Source of the DNA: Sphingobium lactosutens DS20
Lineage (GTDB): Bacteria > Pseudomonadota > Alphaproteobacteria > Sphingomonadales > Sphingomonadaceae
Direction: 5' to 3'
Length of the DNA: 64,000 nucleotides
NCBI RefSeq assembly: GCF_000445105.1
Contig: NZ_ATDP01000071.1
Location: 124,001-188,000 of the forward strand
The notes under the pieces are model-generated. The model was not told where the DNA came from and made no database searches. It saw only the letters and a program-made list of their open reading frames with translations. The position numbers were made by a program, and so were the translations under genes. How positions within the stretch are numbered: the first letter of the stretch is position 1; each line of letters opens with the position of its first letter. Positions 1-10,426 of the stretch are shown piece by piece.

Positions 1-1
1 A

Positions 2-718
2 GTGCTGGAACCGATGCAACGCGTGCGAACCCCTGCGCGCGAGATCATAGCCTTGGGCGACACATTCCGCGAGATCAGCGAAGATGTCGCGACGCATGAG
101 GCCGAACTGGCCGAAGGGCTGGACACACAGCGCAAATTGACGCGGGAGGTCCATCATCGCGTCAAGAACAACCTTCAAATCATCGCCAGCCTCATCAACC
201 TGCACGCGCGCTCTGCCCATGAACCCGAAGCGGTCGAGGCCTATGCCTCGATCCAGCGGCGGGTCGACGCGTTGTCGGTGGTGCACCGCAATCATTTTGC
301 CGAGTTGGAGGAAAATCGCGGGGTGGGCGTGCGCGCGCTTATCAGCGAATTGTCTGCAAGCCTGAGAAGTACCGCCCCCGCCGCCGCGCGCCGTTTCGGC
401 ATTCAGATCGACAGCGACGATCTGCATATCACTCAGGATGTCGCTGTCCCGATCGCCTTTCTTGTCACCGAACTGGTCGAGCTGGCGATGCGGATGGACC
501 CGGCGGGCCGCATGCGCATCTCGGTCAAGGCTCAGGGCAAGGATCGCGCGCAGGTGATCGTCCAGTCATCGGGCCTCCACGACACGCCGGACATGCAGGC
601 GTATATGAAGGAACGCTATGGCCGGGTGCTCACCGGTCTGTCGCGCCAGCTTCGCGCGCCGCTCGATCATGATGGCGAGGCTGGTCGATTCGCCATCGCG
701 ATCACCATCGTCCCCTGA
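2..718 (+). CDS. Sensor histidine kinase, C-terminal part (HisKA_2 type), 5' end outside window
   Basis: The reading frame is open to the left edge, so only the C-terminal ~238 residues are visible. A short HAMP-like or coiled linker (residues 1-45) leads into a HisKA_2 dimerisation/phosphoacceptor segment with HHRVKNNLQIIASL at about 51-64, typical of kinases with HWE/HisKA_2 ATPase domains found in alphaproteobacterial general stress and light signalling. The ATP-binding part (about 130-238) is recognisable only loosely, with a TELVE-like N-box and no clear G-boxes, so it may be diverged. It ends 3 bp before the convergent tgt gene. Its signal input domain and partner regulator are not visible. 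Confidence 0.8.
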   Translation: MLEPMQRVRTPAREIIALGDTFREISEDVATHEAELAEGLDTQRKLTREVHHRVKNNLQIIASLINLHARSAHEPEAVEAYASIQRRVDALSVVHRNHFAELEENRGVGVRALISELSASLRSTAPAAARRFGIQIDSDDLHITQDVAVPIAFLVTELVELAMRMDPAGRMRISVKAQGKDRAQVIVQSSGLHDTPDMQAYMKERYGRVLTGLSRQLRAPLDHDGEAGRFAIAITIVP

Positions 719-721
719 CGA

Positions 722-1900
<1,179 letters not shown>

Positions 1901-2080
1901 TCACCCGGCCTTGCGGACCCCGTCAAACAGCAGCATCGCGTCGATATTGAAGCCTTCAACCCGGCGATAGGCGCCGACGAAGCGCAGGCAGTCACGCGAC
2001 AGGCGCAGCGGCCAGGAACGCCCCTGCGAATCCTGCAGCGTCAATGTCACATAGGAGGAAGGATTTGACGGATTGGCCAT
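1901..2080 (-). CDS. Small hypothetical protein
   Basis: A 59-residue frame from MANPSNPS to FDGVRKAG, just upstream of tgt on the same strand (48 bp gap), so possibly co-transcribed. It has no membrane segment and no signal peptide. The centre (RLSRDCLRFVGAYRRVEGFN) looks like a compact beta-rich domain but I do not recognise a family. A TTG start 10 codons upstream (position 2110) is possible. No Shine-Dalgarno sequence clearly decides between them. No function assigned. Confidence 0.5.
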   Translation of the reverse strand: MANPSNPSSYVTLTLQDSQGRSWPLRLSRDCLRFVGAYRRVEGFNIDAMLLFDGVRKAG

Positions 2081-2315
2081 GCGGAATGGGTAAATGGGAA
2101 AGATTAACAAAGCGCTCCAAGCGGTCGGCGGGTGAGACTGCTTTCAAAAATTTGCGGCATTTTTGCAACACGCCCTTCGGGACGTGGGGATAGAGGGCGG
2201 CAACAAGGCAACAGTCAGCAACAAAAATGGTTAAGCCCCTATCAATCATTACGCCTGCGGCTGCATCATCGAGGCGAACCTGACGCACTCATTATCTGAA
2301 AAAACGGGGCCGCAA

Positions 2316-3269
2316 ATGATTGATTCGGGACGCTTTGTCGTGACGCACACCGAGGTTGAAGCCGTGAACGACGATCCGATGGAAGAAGAAACCCAGACCG
2401 CCAGCGACGCTGTCGTTACGGAAACGGCGCTTACGCAGGCCATCGGAAAATCGACGCTGTTCGACCTCGGGCAGATCGATGTTCGGTGGGACGAAGAACT
2501 CGCCACCCTATGGGCGTTCATGACGCCGCTCGAACGACCCAATTCCAATCTTGGCCTGATGCGAGACACCATGGCATGGCAGCGGGAAAGCCGCCGCGTC
2601 TTCGGCGATAACGGCCCCCTTAAATTCATGGTTCTGGGCTCGCGTTTTCCCGGCGTCTTCAATCTTGGCGGCGATCTGGAAATGTTCGCCGAATGCATCC
2701 AGCGCCGCGACCGCGAAACCCTGCTTAAATATGGTGTCGCCTGTTGCGAGATCGTGGATCGCATCTGGCATTGCAACGACATGAATATCATCAATATCGG
2801 CCTGGCGCAGGGGGACGCGCTGGGCGGTGGGTTGGAGGCGCTGCTCTGCTTCGATGTCATAATCGCCGAACGGCAGGCCCGCTTCGGCCTGCCCGAAGTG
2901 TTGTTCGGCCTCTTCCCCGGCATGGGCGCCTGGTCGATCCTGCAACGCAGGGTCGGCCCTGTTCTGGCGCGCCAGATGCTGTCTGAGGGCCGCATCTATA
3001 CCGCCGAGGAGATGTTCGAAATGGGCATCGTCAATCAGGTCGTCGAACCCGGCGAGGGCGAAGCGGCCACCATCCAGTGGATTCGCGATCATCAGGCGCA
3101 TCATGCCGGCTATGTCGGCATCAACAAGGCGGCACGCCGGGTGCATCCGCTGACCCTGACGGAACTCACCGATATCGTGGAAATGTGGACTGAAACCGCC
3201 CTGTCGCTGTCGGACCGCGACTTGCGCATGATGCGGCGGTTGGCGGCGGCGCAGACGAAATTGCGCTGA
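2316..3269 (+). CDS. RpfF-like DSF synthase (crotonase family)
   Basis: A crotonase-fold protein that resembles RpfF, the synthase of diffusible signal factor fatty acids (cis-2-enoic acids), more than ordinary enoyl-CoA hydratases. Seen: VFNLGGDL (oxyanion-hole loop), GDALGGGLEALL with Glu174, and GLPEVLFGLFPGMGAWS with Glu194; these Glu are 20 residues apart, as are RpfF Glu141 and Glu161. The C-terminal LRMMRRLAAAQTK also matches RpfF style. It is 317 residues, slightly longer at the N terminus than RpfF (about 289), so a GTG start near 2364 is possible. It is convergent with a GGDEF-EAL gene; DSF signals are commonly read out through c-di-GMP, which makes the neighbour suggestive. No RpfC or RpfG is visible. 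Confidence 0.82.
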   Translation: MIDSGRFVVTHTEVEAVNDDPMEEETQTASDAVVTETALTQAIGKSTLFDLGQIDVRWDEELATLWAFMTPLERPNSNLGLMRDTMAWQRESRRVFGDNGPLKFMVLGSRFPGVFNLGGDLEMFAECIQRRDRETLLKYGVACCEIVDRIWHCNDMNIINIGLAQGDALGGGLEALLCFDVIIAERQARFGLPEVLFGLFPGMGAWSILQRRVGPVLARQMLSEGRIYTAEEMFEMGIVNQVVEPGEGEAATIQWIRDHQAHHAGYVGINKAARRVHPLTLTELTDIVEMWTETALSLSDRDLRMMRRLAAAQTKLR

Positions 3270-3278
3270 GCGCCCCGG

Positions 3279-5261
3279 TCAGGCCCTGCGGCGGCGAGTC
3301 CCGATCGCAGGGTCGGACCGTCCGGTTTCCTGCAACGGGCCGGCGGCAATCATGTCGGTGATTTGCTGCGCCGGCACCGGGCGGCTGAACAAATAGCCCT
3401 GGACATTGGTAAAGCCCGCCTCGCGCGCATGGTTTAGCTGATCGGCCGTCTCTATGCCTTCGGCCACCGTATCCATCGACAGGTCACGCGCGAGGTTGCC
3501 GATCGCCCTGACGATCGCGCGGTCTTCCGCGTTGGCGCTGACGCCCGCCATGAAGCTCTGATCGACCTTGAGCGTGTCGAAGCGGTAGGACCGCAAATAG
3601 GCCAGAGACGAATAGCCGGTGCCGAAATCATCCAGGGCAAGGCGCAGGCCAATCCGCTGCAATTCGCGCAGGATCGCGTTGGTCTGCCCGCTGTCGTCCA
3701 GGAATATCGACTCGGTCACTTCCAGCTCCAGCCGGCGGGCCGACACCCCCGTCTCCAGCAGCGCGGCGATGACATTGCCAGGCAGCTCCGGCGATTTGAG
3801 CGATGCCGGCGAAATGTTGATCGCCACCCGCACATGCTCGGGCCACTGCGCCGCGACCTCGCACGCGCGGCGCAGCACCCAGCCCGTCATCGCCTCGATC
3901 AAACCCATATTCTCTGCGATCGGGATGAATTCCGAAGGGGGGATCGGCCCCAATACCGGATGCTCCCACCGCAGCAGGGCCTCGCATGCCTCAATTTCGC
4001 CTGTGTTCAAATCGACGATCGGCTGAAACATGAGGTTCAGTTCACCACCCGATAGTGCCCGACGCAGGCCGGTCTCGATCTCGTGCAGCCGATTGAATCG
4101 TTCCTTGAGCGACCAGTTGAAGCTGGCGGCGCGATTGCGCCCCTGCCCCTTCGCCTCATACAGCGCCAGATCGGCATGCTGCATCAGCTCGTCCATATCG
4201 CGGCCATCCTGCGGCGCGACGGCGTAGCCGACCGAGGCCGTCACCTGCAGATGGTTTTCCCCGATCTCAAAGCCATGGGTGAAGTAAGACACAATTTCCT
4301 GAGCGATGCCGGCCGCCGTCACCCGGTCGGTGTCAGGACAGATCAGGACGAACTCGTCGCCGCCGAACCGCGCGATCTTGCCACGACCCTGAACCACCTC
4401 CGTCAGCCGTTCGGCCACGGCGCGGAGCAACTGATCGCCGACCATGTGGCCCAGCGAGTCATTGATTTCCTTGAACCGGTCCAGATCCATCCACAGGATC
4501 GCCACGGCGTCCGTGCGCTTCTCGTTCGTCTGGAAAATGTCCCGCAGGCGCATCTGCATCGCCATGCGATTTTCCAGGCCTGTCAGGCTGTCGAACCGCG
4601 CCAGCCGCTCGAATTTTTCGGCGAGCAGCGACTTGTCGCGCTTCCCGATCAGCGCCTGAACGACAATGCGATGCGTCGTGGAGCTAATTTCCGCCAGGCC
4701 CAGAACCATCATCACCATCGCCACGGACAGCACGCGATAGCCTGTCGATCCTTCCAGCCACAGCCCCGTCGCGGTCGGCAGCAATGCCAGGCAGACCTGG
4801 CCGATGGCGATTTGCACACGTCCCGCATTGCGGCCGGAAATGCCGCCGGCATAACCGGTCGCCATCGACACGGTCAGCATGTGGATGATGCTGTTCCCGG
4901 ACGTGATGAGCGATACGAACGCCATCAGGCCCAGCAGGCCCGCATAGACCCATGCACCCAGCTCATAGGCCAGTTCCCAGCCGCGCGAAGCGACCGCAGT
5001 GCCCCGCACCAATTGCCGGTGGAAGAATATGGCGGACACCACTCGCAGCGTCGCGACCAGGCAGAGCAGGGCGACGACGGCATGAATGGCGCCGCGATCG
5101 GTCAGGCTGACGACCACCAGGCCGACGGCGACGCCGGTGATCGCGCCGATCGTCAGGGACGCGGGCGACGCATAGAGCGTCTCGATCAGGCTGGCATGGA
5201 CGTCAGCATCCTGCGACCGCTTTGCGCCGCGTTTTTCCAGCAAGGTTTTCAAAACGCGCAA
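3279..5261 (-). CDS. Membrane-anchored GGDEF-EAL cyclic di-GMP protein
   Basis: A 660-residue protein predicted to make and/or degrade c-di-GMP. The N-terminal ~200 residues hold about six hydrophobic segments (for example SLTIGAITGVAVGLVVVSL), forming a membrane sensor I cannot name. The GGDEF domain follows (FGGDEFVLIC near residue 300, RFDSLTGLENR upstream), then an EAL domain (EACEALLRWEHP near 423, LALDDFGTGYSSLAYL and a C-terminal GYLFSRP). Both active-site motifs look intact, so either activity is possible. There is no PAS domain, so it is not a straightforward RpfR, but it lies 9 bp from the convergent RpfF-like gene. Confidence 0.9.
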   Translation of the reverse strand: MRVLKTLLEKRGAKRSQDADVHASLIETLYASPASLTIGAITGVAVGLVVVSLTDRGAIHAVVALLCLVATLRVVSAIFFHRQLVRGTAVASRGWELAYELGAWVYAGLLGLMAFVSLITSGNSIIHMLTVSMATGYAGGISGRNAGRVQIAIGQVCLALLPTATGLWLEGSTGYRVLSVAMVMMVLGLAEISSTTHRIVVQALIGKRDKSLLAEKFERLARFDSLTGLENRMAMQMRLRDIFQTNEKRTDAVAILWMDLDRFKEINDSLGHMVGDQLLRAVAERLTEVVQGRGKIARFGGDEFVLICPDTDRVTAAGIAQEIVSYFTHGFEIGENHLQVTASVGYAVAPQDGRDMDELMQHADLALYEAKGQGRNRAASFNWSLKERFNRLHEIETGLRRALSGGELNLMFQPIVDLNTGEIEACEALLRWEHPVLGPIPPSEFIPIAENMGLIEAMTGWVLRRACEVAAQWPEHVRVAINISPASLKSPELPGNVIAALLETGVSARRLELEVTESIFLDDSGQTNAILRELQRIGLRLALDDFGTGYSSLAYLRSYRFDTLKVDQSFMAGVSANAEDRAIVRAIGNLARDLSMDTVAEGIETADQLNHAREAGFTNVQGYLFSRPVPAQQITDMIAAGPLQETGRSDPAIGTRRRRA

Positions 5262-5368
5262 AGGGCGGATCTCCGATTTGGGTCGCCTTTTCGCAATTTC
5301 CCTTTATTTTTTGGTTAATCCGGCCTCGGGCCTGGATGATATTCCTGATCCTGATCAAATCCCCGAGG

Positions 5369-8300
5369 TCATCCGATCATCATCAGGCTGGCATTCCCGC
5401 CCGCCGCCGTCGTGTTGATCGATGTCGATACTTCTTCCAGCAACCAATCCAGACAATAGCCATGGCCATGATCATCTGCATGAACAGGGACGATGGGACC
5501 GGGCATGTCGGCGACGCATTGCATGGTCGCGACGATCTTGGCCGCGTCGCCCTCGACCAGCGCGGCCGCGAACGGTCCGCCGGCATGGGTCTGGAAGCAT
5601 GCAGTTACTTCGGCTGGAAGGTCGACCGGCAGCGTCATGCCTTGCACGACGCCGATATTCCCTGTCGCCAAAATGGCCGCCATCTGACGGAGCAGGCCCT
5701 GCCGCGTCGCCGGCCGCATCAGCACCCGGCCGCGCCGATGCAGCGCATAAAGATTGCGTTCGCCCACTGGCCCGGGCAGCGACAATTCGACACCCAGGGC
5801 CGACGCATCGCCCGTGCGCCGCGCCTGGGCCGCCGCTTCGCCCTCTCCCTGGCGGTCCAGCCAGTCGGCAAAGGCGTGGAGCGGCGACCGCAAATGCGTC
5901 ACCCGTTCGGCAAAAACGGGGGGCTTGGTGGTAAGGCGGCCCAGATAGAGCGGTCCGCCGGCCTTTGGCCCGGTGCCCGACAAGCCCCGCCCGCCAAAGG
6001 GCTGAACCCCGACGATCGCGCCGATGACATTGCGGTTCACATAGATGTTACCCACCTTCACCCGGCTGGTGACGCGGGCAACCGTTTCGTCGAGCCGCGT
6101 ATGCAGGCCGAATGTCAGGCCATAGCCGGTCGCATTGATCTGAGCGACCAGCGCATCCAGCCCGTCCCGCTTGAACCGCAGGACATGCAGAACCGGGCCG
6201 AAGATTTCGCGCTCCAGGTCGGCGATGCTGTCGATCTCGATGATCGTGGGCGCAACGAAGGTGCCATGCGCTGTTTCGGGAGGCAGGACGCCCTGTTCGA
6301 CATGCAACCCCTTGGCGCGCATCGCCTCGATATGGGCGTTGATAGTGTCACGCGCCTCGGCAGTGATGACCGGCCCGATATCAACCTTCAGCGCATCCGT
6401 CCGTCCAATGCGCAATTCGGCCAGTGCGCCTTTCAGCATCGTCAGCGTCCGGTCCGCCACATCATCCTGCAAACACAGGATACGCAGCGCCGAACAACGC
6501 TGCCCCGCGCTGTCGAAGGCGGACGCGATGACATCCGCTACCACCTGTTCGGCCAGCGCCGAGCTATCGACGATCATCGCGTTCTGCCCGCCCGTTTCGG
6601 CGATCAGGGGGATCGGCCGGCCAGCGCGCGACAGGCGCGATGCAAGCTGGCGCTGGATCAGGCGGGCAACCTCGGTCGACCCGGTGAACATCACCGCCGC
6701 GGTTTCCGGGGCCGCGACGAGCGCCGCGCCGATCCGGCCGTCACCGGGCATAAGTTGCAGCGCATCGGCCGGCACCCCCGCCGCGTGCAGCAACCGCACT
6801 GCCTCCGCCGCGATCAAAGGCGTTTCCTCGGCCGGCTTGGCCAGCACGGGATTGCCCGCGACCAGCGCCGCGGCGACCTGACCCGTGAAGATCGCCAGCG
6901 GGAAATTCCACGGGCTGATGCACACCACCGGACCCAGCGCCTGCTGCTGCGGGCCAAAGGTGGATCGCGCCTGCTGCGCATAATAGCGCAGGAAATCGAT
7001 CGCCTCGCGCACTTCGGCGATGGCGTTGGGCAGCGACTTGCCCGCTTCCCGCACGATGAGGCCGAGCAGGATCGGCATGCGCGCCTGCATGGCGTCGGCC
7101 GCCGCCTCCAGCATGGCGGCGCGATCGGCGACCGCGCTATTGGGCCAGCGTGACTCCGCGGCGCGGATTACAGCGGCGCGGGCTTCTGCTTCGGTCGCGT
7201 CCGTGACCCGGCCCACCACGTCCCGGTGATCGGCCGGGTTGAAGACAGTACGGGTCGGTCCGGACGCCTGTTCCGGTGCCGCCGCCCAGTTCATCTGCGC
7301 ACTTTCCCGCAAGGCTTCGCCCAGGCGGGCCAGTTCGGCCTCATTACTCAAATCCAACCCATCCGAATTGCGCCGGTCCGGATATAAATCGGCCGGAAGG
7401 GCAATCTGATCGTGGCGCGCGCCGGGATGGGCCATGGCCTTTACCACCTCAGCCGGATCGGCGATCAACTCCTCGATCGACACGGCAGGGTCGGCGATGC
7501 GGTTGACGAAACTGCTGTTCGCGCCATTTTCCAGCAAGCGCCGCACCAGATAGGCCAGCAATGTTTCATGCGTGCCGACCGGGGCGTAGATGCGGGAGGG
7601 CCGGTTCAGCTTGTCCGCGCCGACGACCTGCTCATACAGCGGCTCGCCCATGCCATGCAGGCATTGAAACTCATAATCGCCGATCGAAAAGTCCGGTCCG
7701 GCCAGATGATAGATGCTGCTCAGCGTCTGGGCGTTATGCGTGGCGAATTGCGGGAACACGACGTCGCGCGCTGCAAGCAATTTGCGGGCGCAGGCGATAT
7801 AGGCGACGTCCGTATGCACCTTGCGCGTATAGACGGGAAAGTCCGGCAAACCGTCTACCTGCGCGCGCTTGATCTCCGCGTCCCAATAGGCGCCCTTGAC
7901 CAGCCGCACCATGATGCGCCGGTCGCTGCGCCGCGCCAAATCAACGATCCAGTCGATCACGAAGGGGCAGCGCTTGCCATAGCCCTGCACCACGAAGCCA
8001 AGGCCATTCCACCCGGCAAGATCGGGGTCGATCGCCAGGCTTTCGAGCAGGTCGAGCGACAATTCCAGCCGATCAGCCTCTTCGGCATCGATATTGAAAC
8101 CGATGTCATAGCCTTTGGACAGCAGCGCCAATTGCTTCACGGCCGGCAGCAATTCGCCCATCACCCGGTCCGCCTGCGCGCGGACATAGCGGGGATGCAG
8201 CGCCGACAACTTAATCGAAATGCCCGGACCCGCATAAATGCCCCGCCCGGCGGACGCCTTGCCGATGGCATGGATCGCCCGCTCATAATCGGCATAATAA

Positions 8301-8968
8301 CGCTGCGCATCCGCCGCCGTGGTCGCGGCCTCGCCCAGCATGTCATAGCTATAGGCAAAGCCCTTGGCCTCCATCTCGCGCGCGCGCTTGAGCGCCTGCT
8401 GGATCGTCTCGCCCGTCACGAAATGTTCGCCCATCATCCGCATGGCCAGGTCCACGCCCCGCCGGATCACCGGTTCGCCCGCGCGCGCAACCAGCCGCGT
8501 CAGCGCCGCGCCAAGGCCCCGGTCATCGACGCTGCCAACCAGCTTGCCCGTGACCACCAGCCCCCAGGTGGCGGCATTGACGAACAGCGATTTTTCGCCG
8601 CCCAGATGCGACCCCCAGTCGCCGTCGGCAATCTTGTCCCGGATCAGCGCGTCGCGGGTCGCCGTGTCGGGAATGCGCAGCAGCGCCTCGGCCAGGCACA
8701 TCAGCGCGACGCCTTCCTGGCTGGACAGCGCATATTCCTGCACCAGCCCCTCGACGCCGCTGCCCTTGCGATTGGCGCGCAGCGCGCTCACCAGCGCGCG
8801 GGTCGTGCCTGCGATCGCATCGCGCATCGGATCAGCCAATGTCGCCGCCGCGATCAGGGGCGCAAGCGCCTCCGCTTCGTCACGTCGATAGGCGGCGGTG
8901 ATCGCCTGACGCAAGGGTGTGGGCTGGCGGATGGCGGGGGCGAAATTGGCGAAGGGCTGATCGGTCAT
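5369..8968 (-). CDS. putA: Bifunctional proline dehydrogenase / glutamate-semialdehyde dehydrogenase
   Basis: Oxidises proline to glutamate in two steps, with FAD in the first active site and NAD+ in the second. The 1199 residues contain an N-terminal helical region, a PRODH barrel (about 150-480, ending near RRLLENGANSSFVNRI), and an aldehyde dehydrogenase domain with LIAETGGQNAMIVD (catalytic Glu loop) and GQRCSALR with the catalytic Cys at about 825. About 180 further residues form a C-terminal domain, as in long PutA proteins. The N terminus lacks the ribbon-helix-helix DNA-binding domain of enteric PutA, consistent with control by the divergent Lrp-type gene at 9067. Confidence 0.96.
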   Translation of the reverse strand: MTDQPFANFAPAIRQPTPLRQAITAAYRRDEAEALAPLIAAATLADPMRDAIAGTTRALVSALRANRKGSGVEGLVQEYALSSQEGVALMCLAEALLRIPDTATRDALIRDKIADGDWGSHLGGEKSLFVNAATWGLVVTGKLVGSVDDRGLGAALTRLVARAGEPVIRRGVDLAMRMMGEHFVTGETIQQALKRAREMEAKGFAYSYDMLGEAATTAADAQRYYADYERAIHAIGKASAGRGIYAGPGISIKLSALHPRYVRAQADRVMGELLPAVKQLALLSKGYDIGFNIDAEEADRLELSLDLLESLAIDPDLAGWNGLGFVVQGYGKRCPFVIDWIVDLARRSDRRIMVRLVKGAYWDAEIKRAQVDGLPDFPVYTRKVHTDVAYIACARKLLAARDVVFPQFATHNAQTLSSIYHLAGPDFSIGDYEFQCLHGMGEPLYEQVVGADKLNRPSRIYAPVGTHETLLAYLVRRLLENGANSSFVNRIADPAVSIEELIADPAEVVKAMAHPGARHDQIALPADLYPDRRNSDGLDLSNEAELARLGEALRESAQMNWAAAPEQASGPTRTVFNPADHRDVVGRVTDATEAEARAAVIRAAESRWPNSAVADRAAMLEAAADAMQARMPILLGLIVREAGKSLPNAIAEVREAIDFLRYYAQQARSTFGPQQQALGPVVCISPWNFPLAIFTGQVAAALVAGNPVLAKPAEETPLIAAEAVRLLHAAGVPADALQLMPGDGRIGAALVAAPETAAVMFTGSTEVARLIQRQLASRLSRAGRPIPLIAETGGQNAMIVDSSALAEQVVADVIASAFDSAGQRCSALRILCLQDDVADRTLTMLKGALAELRIGRTDALKVDIGPVITAEARDTINAHIEAMRAKGLHVEQGVLPPETAHGTFVAPTIIEIDSIADLEREIFGPVLHVLRFKRDGLDALVAQINATGYGLTFGLHTRLDETVARVTSRVKVGNIYVNRNVIGAIVGVQPFGGRGLSGTGPKAGGPLYLGRLTTKPPVFAERVTHLRSPLHAFADWLDRQGEGEAAAQARRTGDASALGVELSLPGPVGERNLYALHRRGRVLMRPATRQGLLRQMAAILATGNIGVVQGMTLPVDLPAEVTACFQTHAGGPFAAALVEGDAAKIVATMQCVADMPGPIVPVHADDHGHGYCLDWLLEEVSTSINTTAAGGNASLMMIG

Positions 8969-9066
8969 GCCATCATCATATCCCTGACGCCGAAATCATT
9001 CCGACTTATCAAACGCTATCTTTTAGAGGAATGGACTTAAATGGATGGCCGCTGTAGGCAATATAG

Positions 9067-9558
9067 ATGGTCAACCCGCCCCAAATAGTCGATCTGGACG
9101 ACTTTGATCGTCGCATCATCGCCGCGCTGGTCGAGGACGGCCGCATGACGGTGACGGACCTGGCCGATGCGGTCGGCCTGTCGAAAACGCCGTGCCAGGT
9201 CAGGTTGAAGCGTCTCCAGCAAGCGGGCGTCATACGCGGCTTTCGCGCGATCATCGATCCTGCCAAGCTGGGCCTGGACCATATCGCCTTCACCGAAGTC
9301 AAATTGTCCGACACGCGCGAAGCCGCCCTGCGCGAATTCAACGCCGCCGTGCGCCGCATCGCGGAGGTGGAGGAATGCCATATGCTGGCCAGCAATTTCG
9401 ATTATCTGCTCAAGGTGCGAACCGCCGACATTCGCCGCTATCGCATCGTGCTGGGCGAAAAGATCAGCGCCTTGCCCCATGTCGCCAGCACGTCCACCTT
9501 CGTCGCGATGGAAACCGTGATGGAGGCGGGCCATCGCCGGACCAAGAGCGTTCGCTAA
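9067..9558 (+). CDS. Lrp/AsnC-family transcriptional regulator (probable putA activator)
   Basis: A 163-residue Lrp/AsnC regulator: N-terminal winged helix-turn-helix (DDFDRRIIAALVEDGRMTVTD, then LADAVGLSKTPCQVRLKRLQ) and a C-terminal RAM ligand-binding domain. It is divergent from putA with a 98-bp shared promoter region. In alphaproteobacteria this arrangement is typical of PutR, a proline-responsive activator of putA; that role is inferred from family and position. The ATG follows a weak Shine-Dalgarno region. Confidence 0.92.
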   Translation: MVNPPQIVDLDDFDRRIIAALVEDGRMTVTDLADAVGLSKTPCQVRLKRLQQAGVIRGFRAIIDPAKLGLDHIAFTEVKLSDTREAALREFNAAVRRIAEVEECHMLASNFDYLLKVRTADIRRYRIVLGEKISALPHVASTSTFVAMETVMEAGHRRTKSVR

Positions 9559-9603
9559 AGCCTCACATCGGCGATGTCTTACCACCTGCCCGGCGCGGGA
9601 TGA

Positions 9604-10299
9604 TCAGTAGCCGGCTTCCACCGCGATGCGGATGGCGTCGGCGGACGTCGACACGCCAAGCCCTTTCTGCAAGGCCGCCTTGTGCATCTTCACCGTGCGT
9701 TCGGAGAGGCCCAGCGTATAGGCGATCTGCTTGTTCAACTGGCCAGCCGCCATCTGCACCAGCACCTGCTGCTGACGTTTGGTCAGGGCCGCCACACGAT
9801 CGCGCGCCAGCGTCTGGCGGGTCGGTCCCAGCGCAGGGTCCGTGACCTCCATCAAGGAACCGAGGAAATATTTGAGGGTCCCTGAATCATCGAAAATGGG
9901 GGCAATCAGAACCGCATTGCGAAACGGCGCGCCGCCCTTCTTGTAATTCAAAATCTCGACCAGGATCGGCCGCCGATCCTGGATCGCCGCCCGGATTTGC
10001 TTCGTCAGTTCCGGTTCGGTGCCAGCACCACGCATGAAGCGGCAGTTGCGGCCAATCACTTCTTCGCGACTATAGCCTGTGAGCGCCAGAAAGGCAGAAT
10101 TGCATTCGATCACGGGCGTGTCGGGGGTGGACGGATCGCAGATCAAGGCCGCGATCGGGCTCGCCGCGATCAGATCCGACAGGGGCAGCCCCTGCTCTAT
10201 CAGTTCCATTCCCCTCATGACGGTGCCGTCATAAGGCATAAATGGTCTGAATTTCAACCGATCTCCGTCACCCGAAGGGCGTACGATCAAGGCTGTCAA
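9604..10299 (-). CDS. LOV-HTH blue-light transcription factor, EL222-like
   Basis: A one-component photoreceptor. The PAS/LOV domain has the flavin-binding signature GRNCRFMRG with the adduct-forming Cys at about residue 86, the NYKKGGAPF strand, and a terminal strand near KYFLGSLMEVTD. A linker helix leads to a LuxR/GerE-type helix-turn-helix (LTKRQQQVLVQMAAGQLNKQ, then LGLSERTVKMH) ending in SADAIRIAVEAGY. Length and layout match EL222 of Erythrobacter litoralis, in which blue light releases the HTH for DNA binding. The first ~30 residues may not be translated; ATG codons at 10239, 10218 and 10209 are alternatives and no good ribosome site decides. Divergent from the Hint-domain gene. Confidence 0.88.
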   Translation of the reverse strand: MTALIVRPSGDGDRLKFRPFMPYDGTVMRGMELIEQGLPLSDLIAASPIAALICDPSTPDTPVIECNSAFLALTGYSREEVIGRNCRFMRGAGTEPELTKQIRAAIQDRRPILVEILNYKKGGAPFRNAVLIAPIFDDSGTLKYFLGSLMEVTDPALGPTRQTLARDRVAALTKRQQQVLVQMAAGQLNKQIAYTLGLSERTVKMHKAALQKGLGVSTSADAIRIAVEAGY

Positions 10300-10426
10300 T
10301 CCGCCTGCCGGAAAGTCCGTTTTGGACCATCATCAATATTCCCGCGCAGCAATTTCCTAATATTCATGCCCGACCAGATGCGTCGTCGAAAATATCGACA
10401 GTCACATCGGCCCCAGTGGGAGATAT

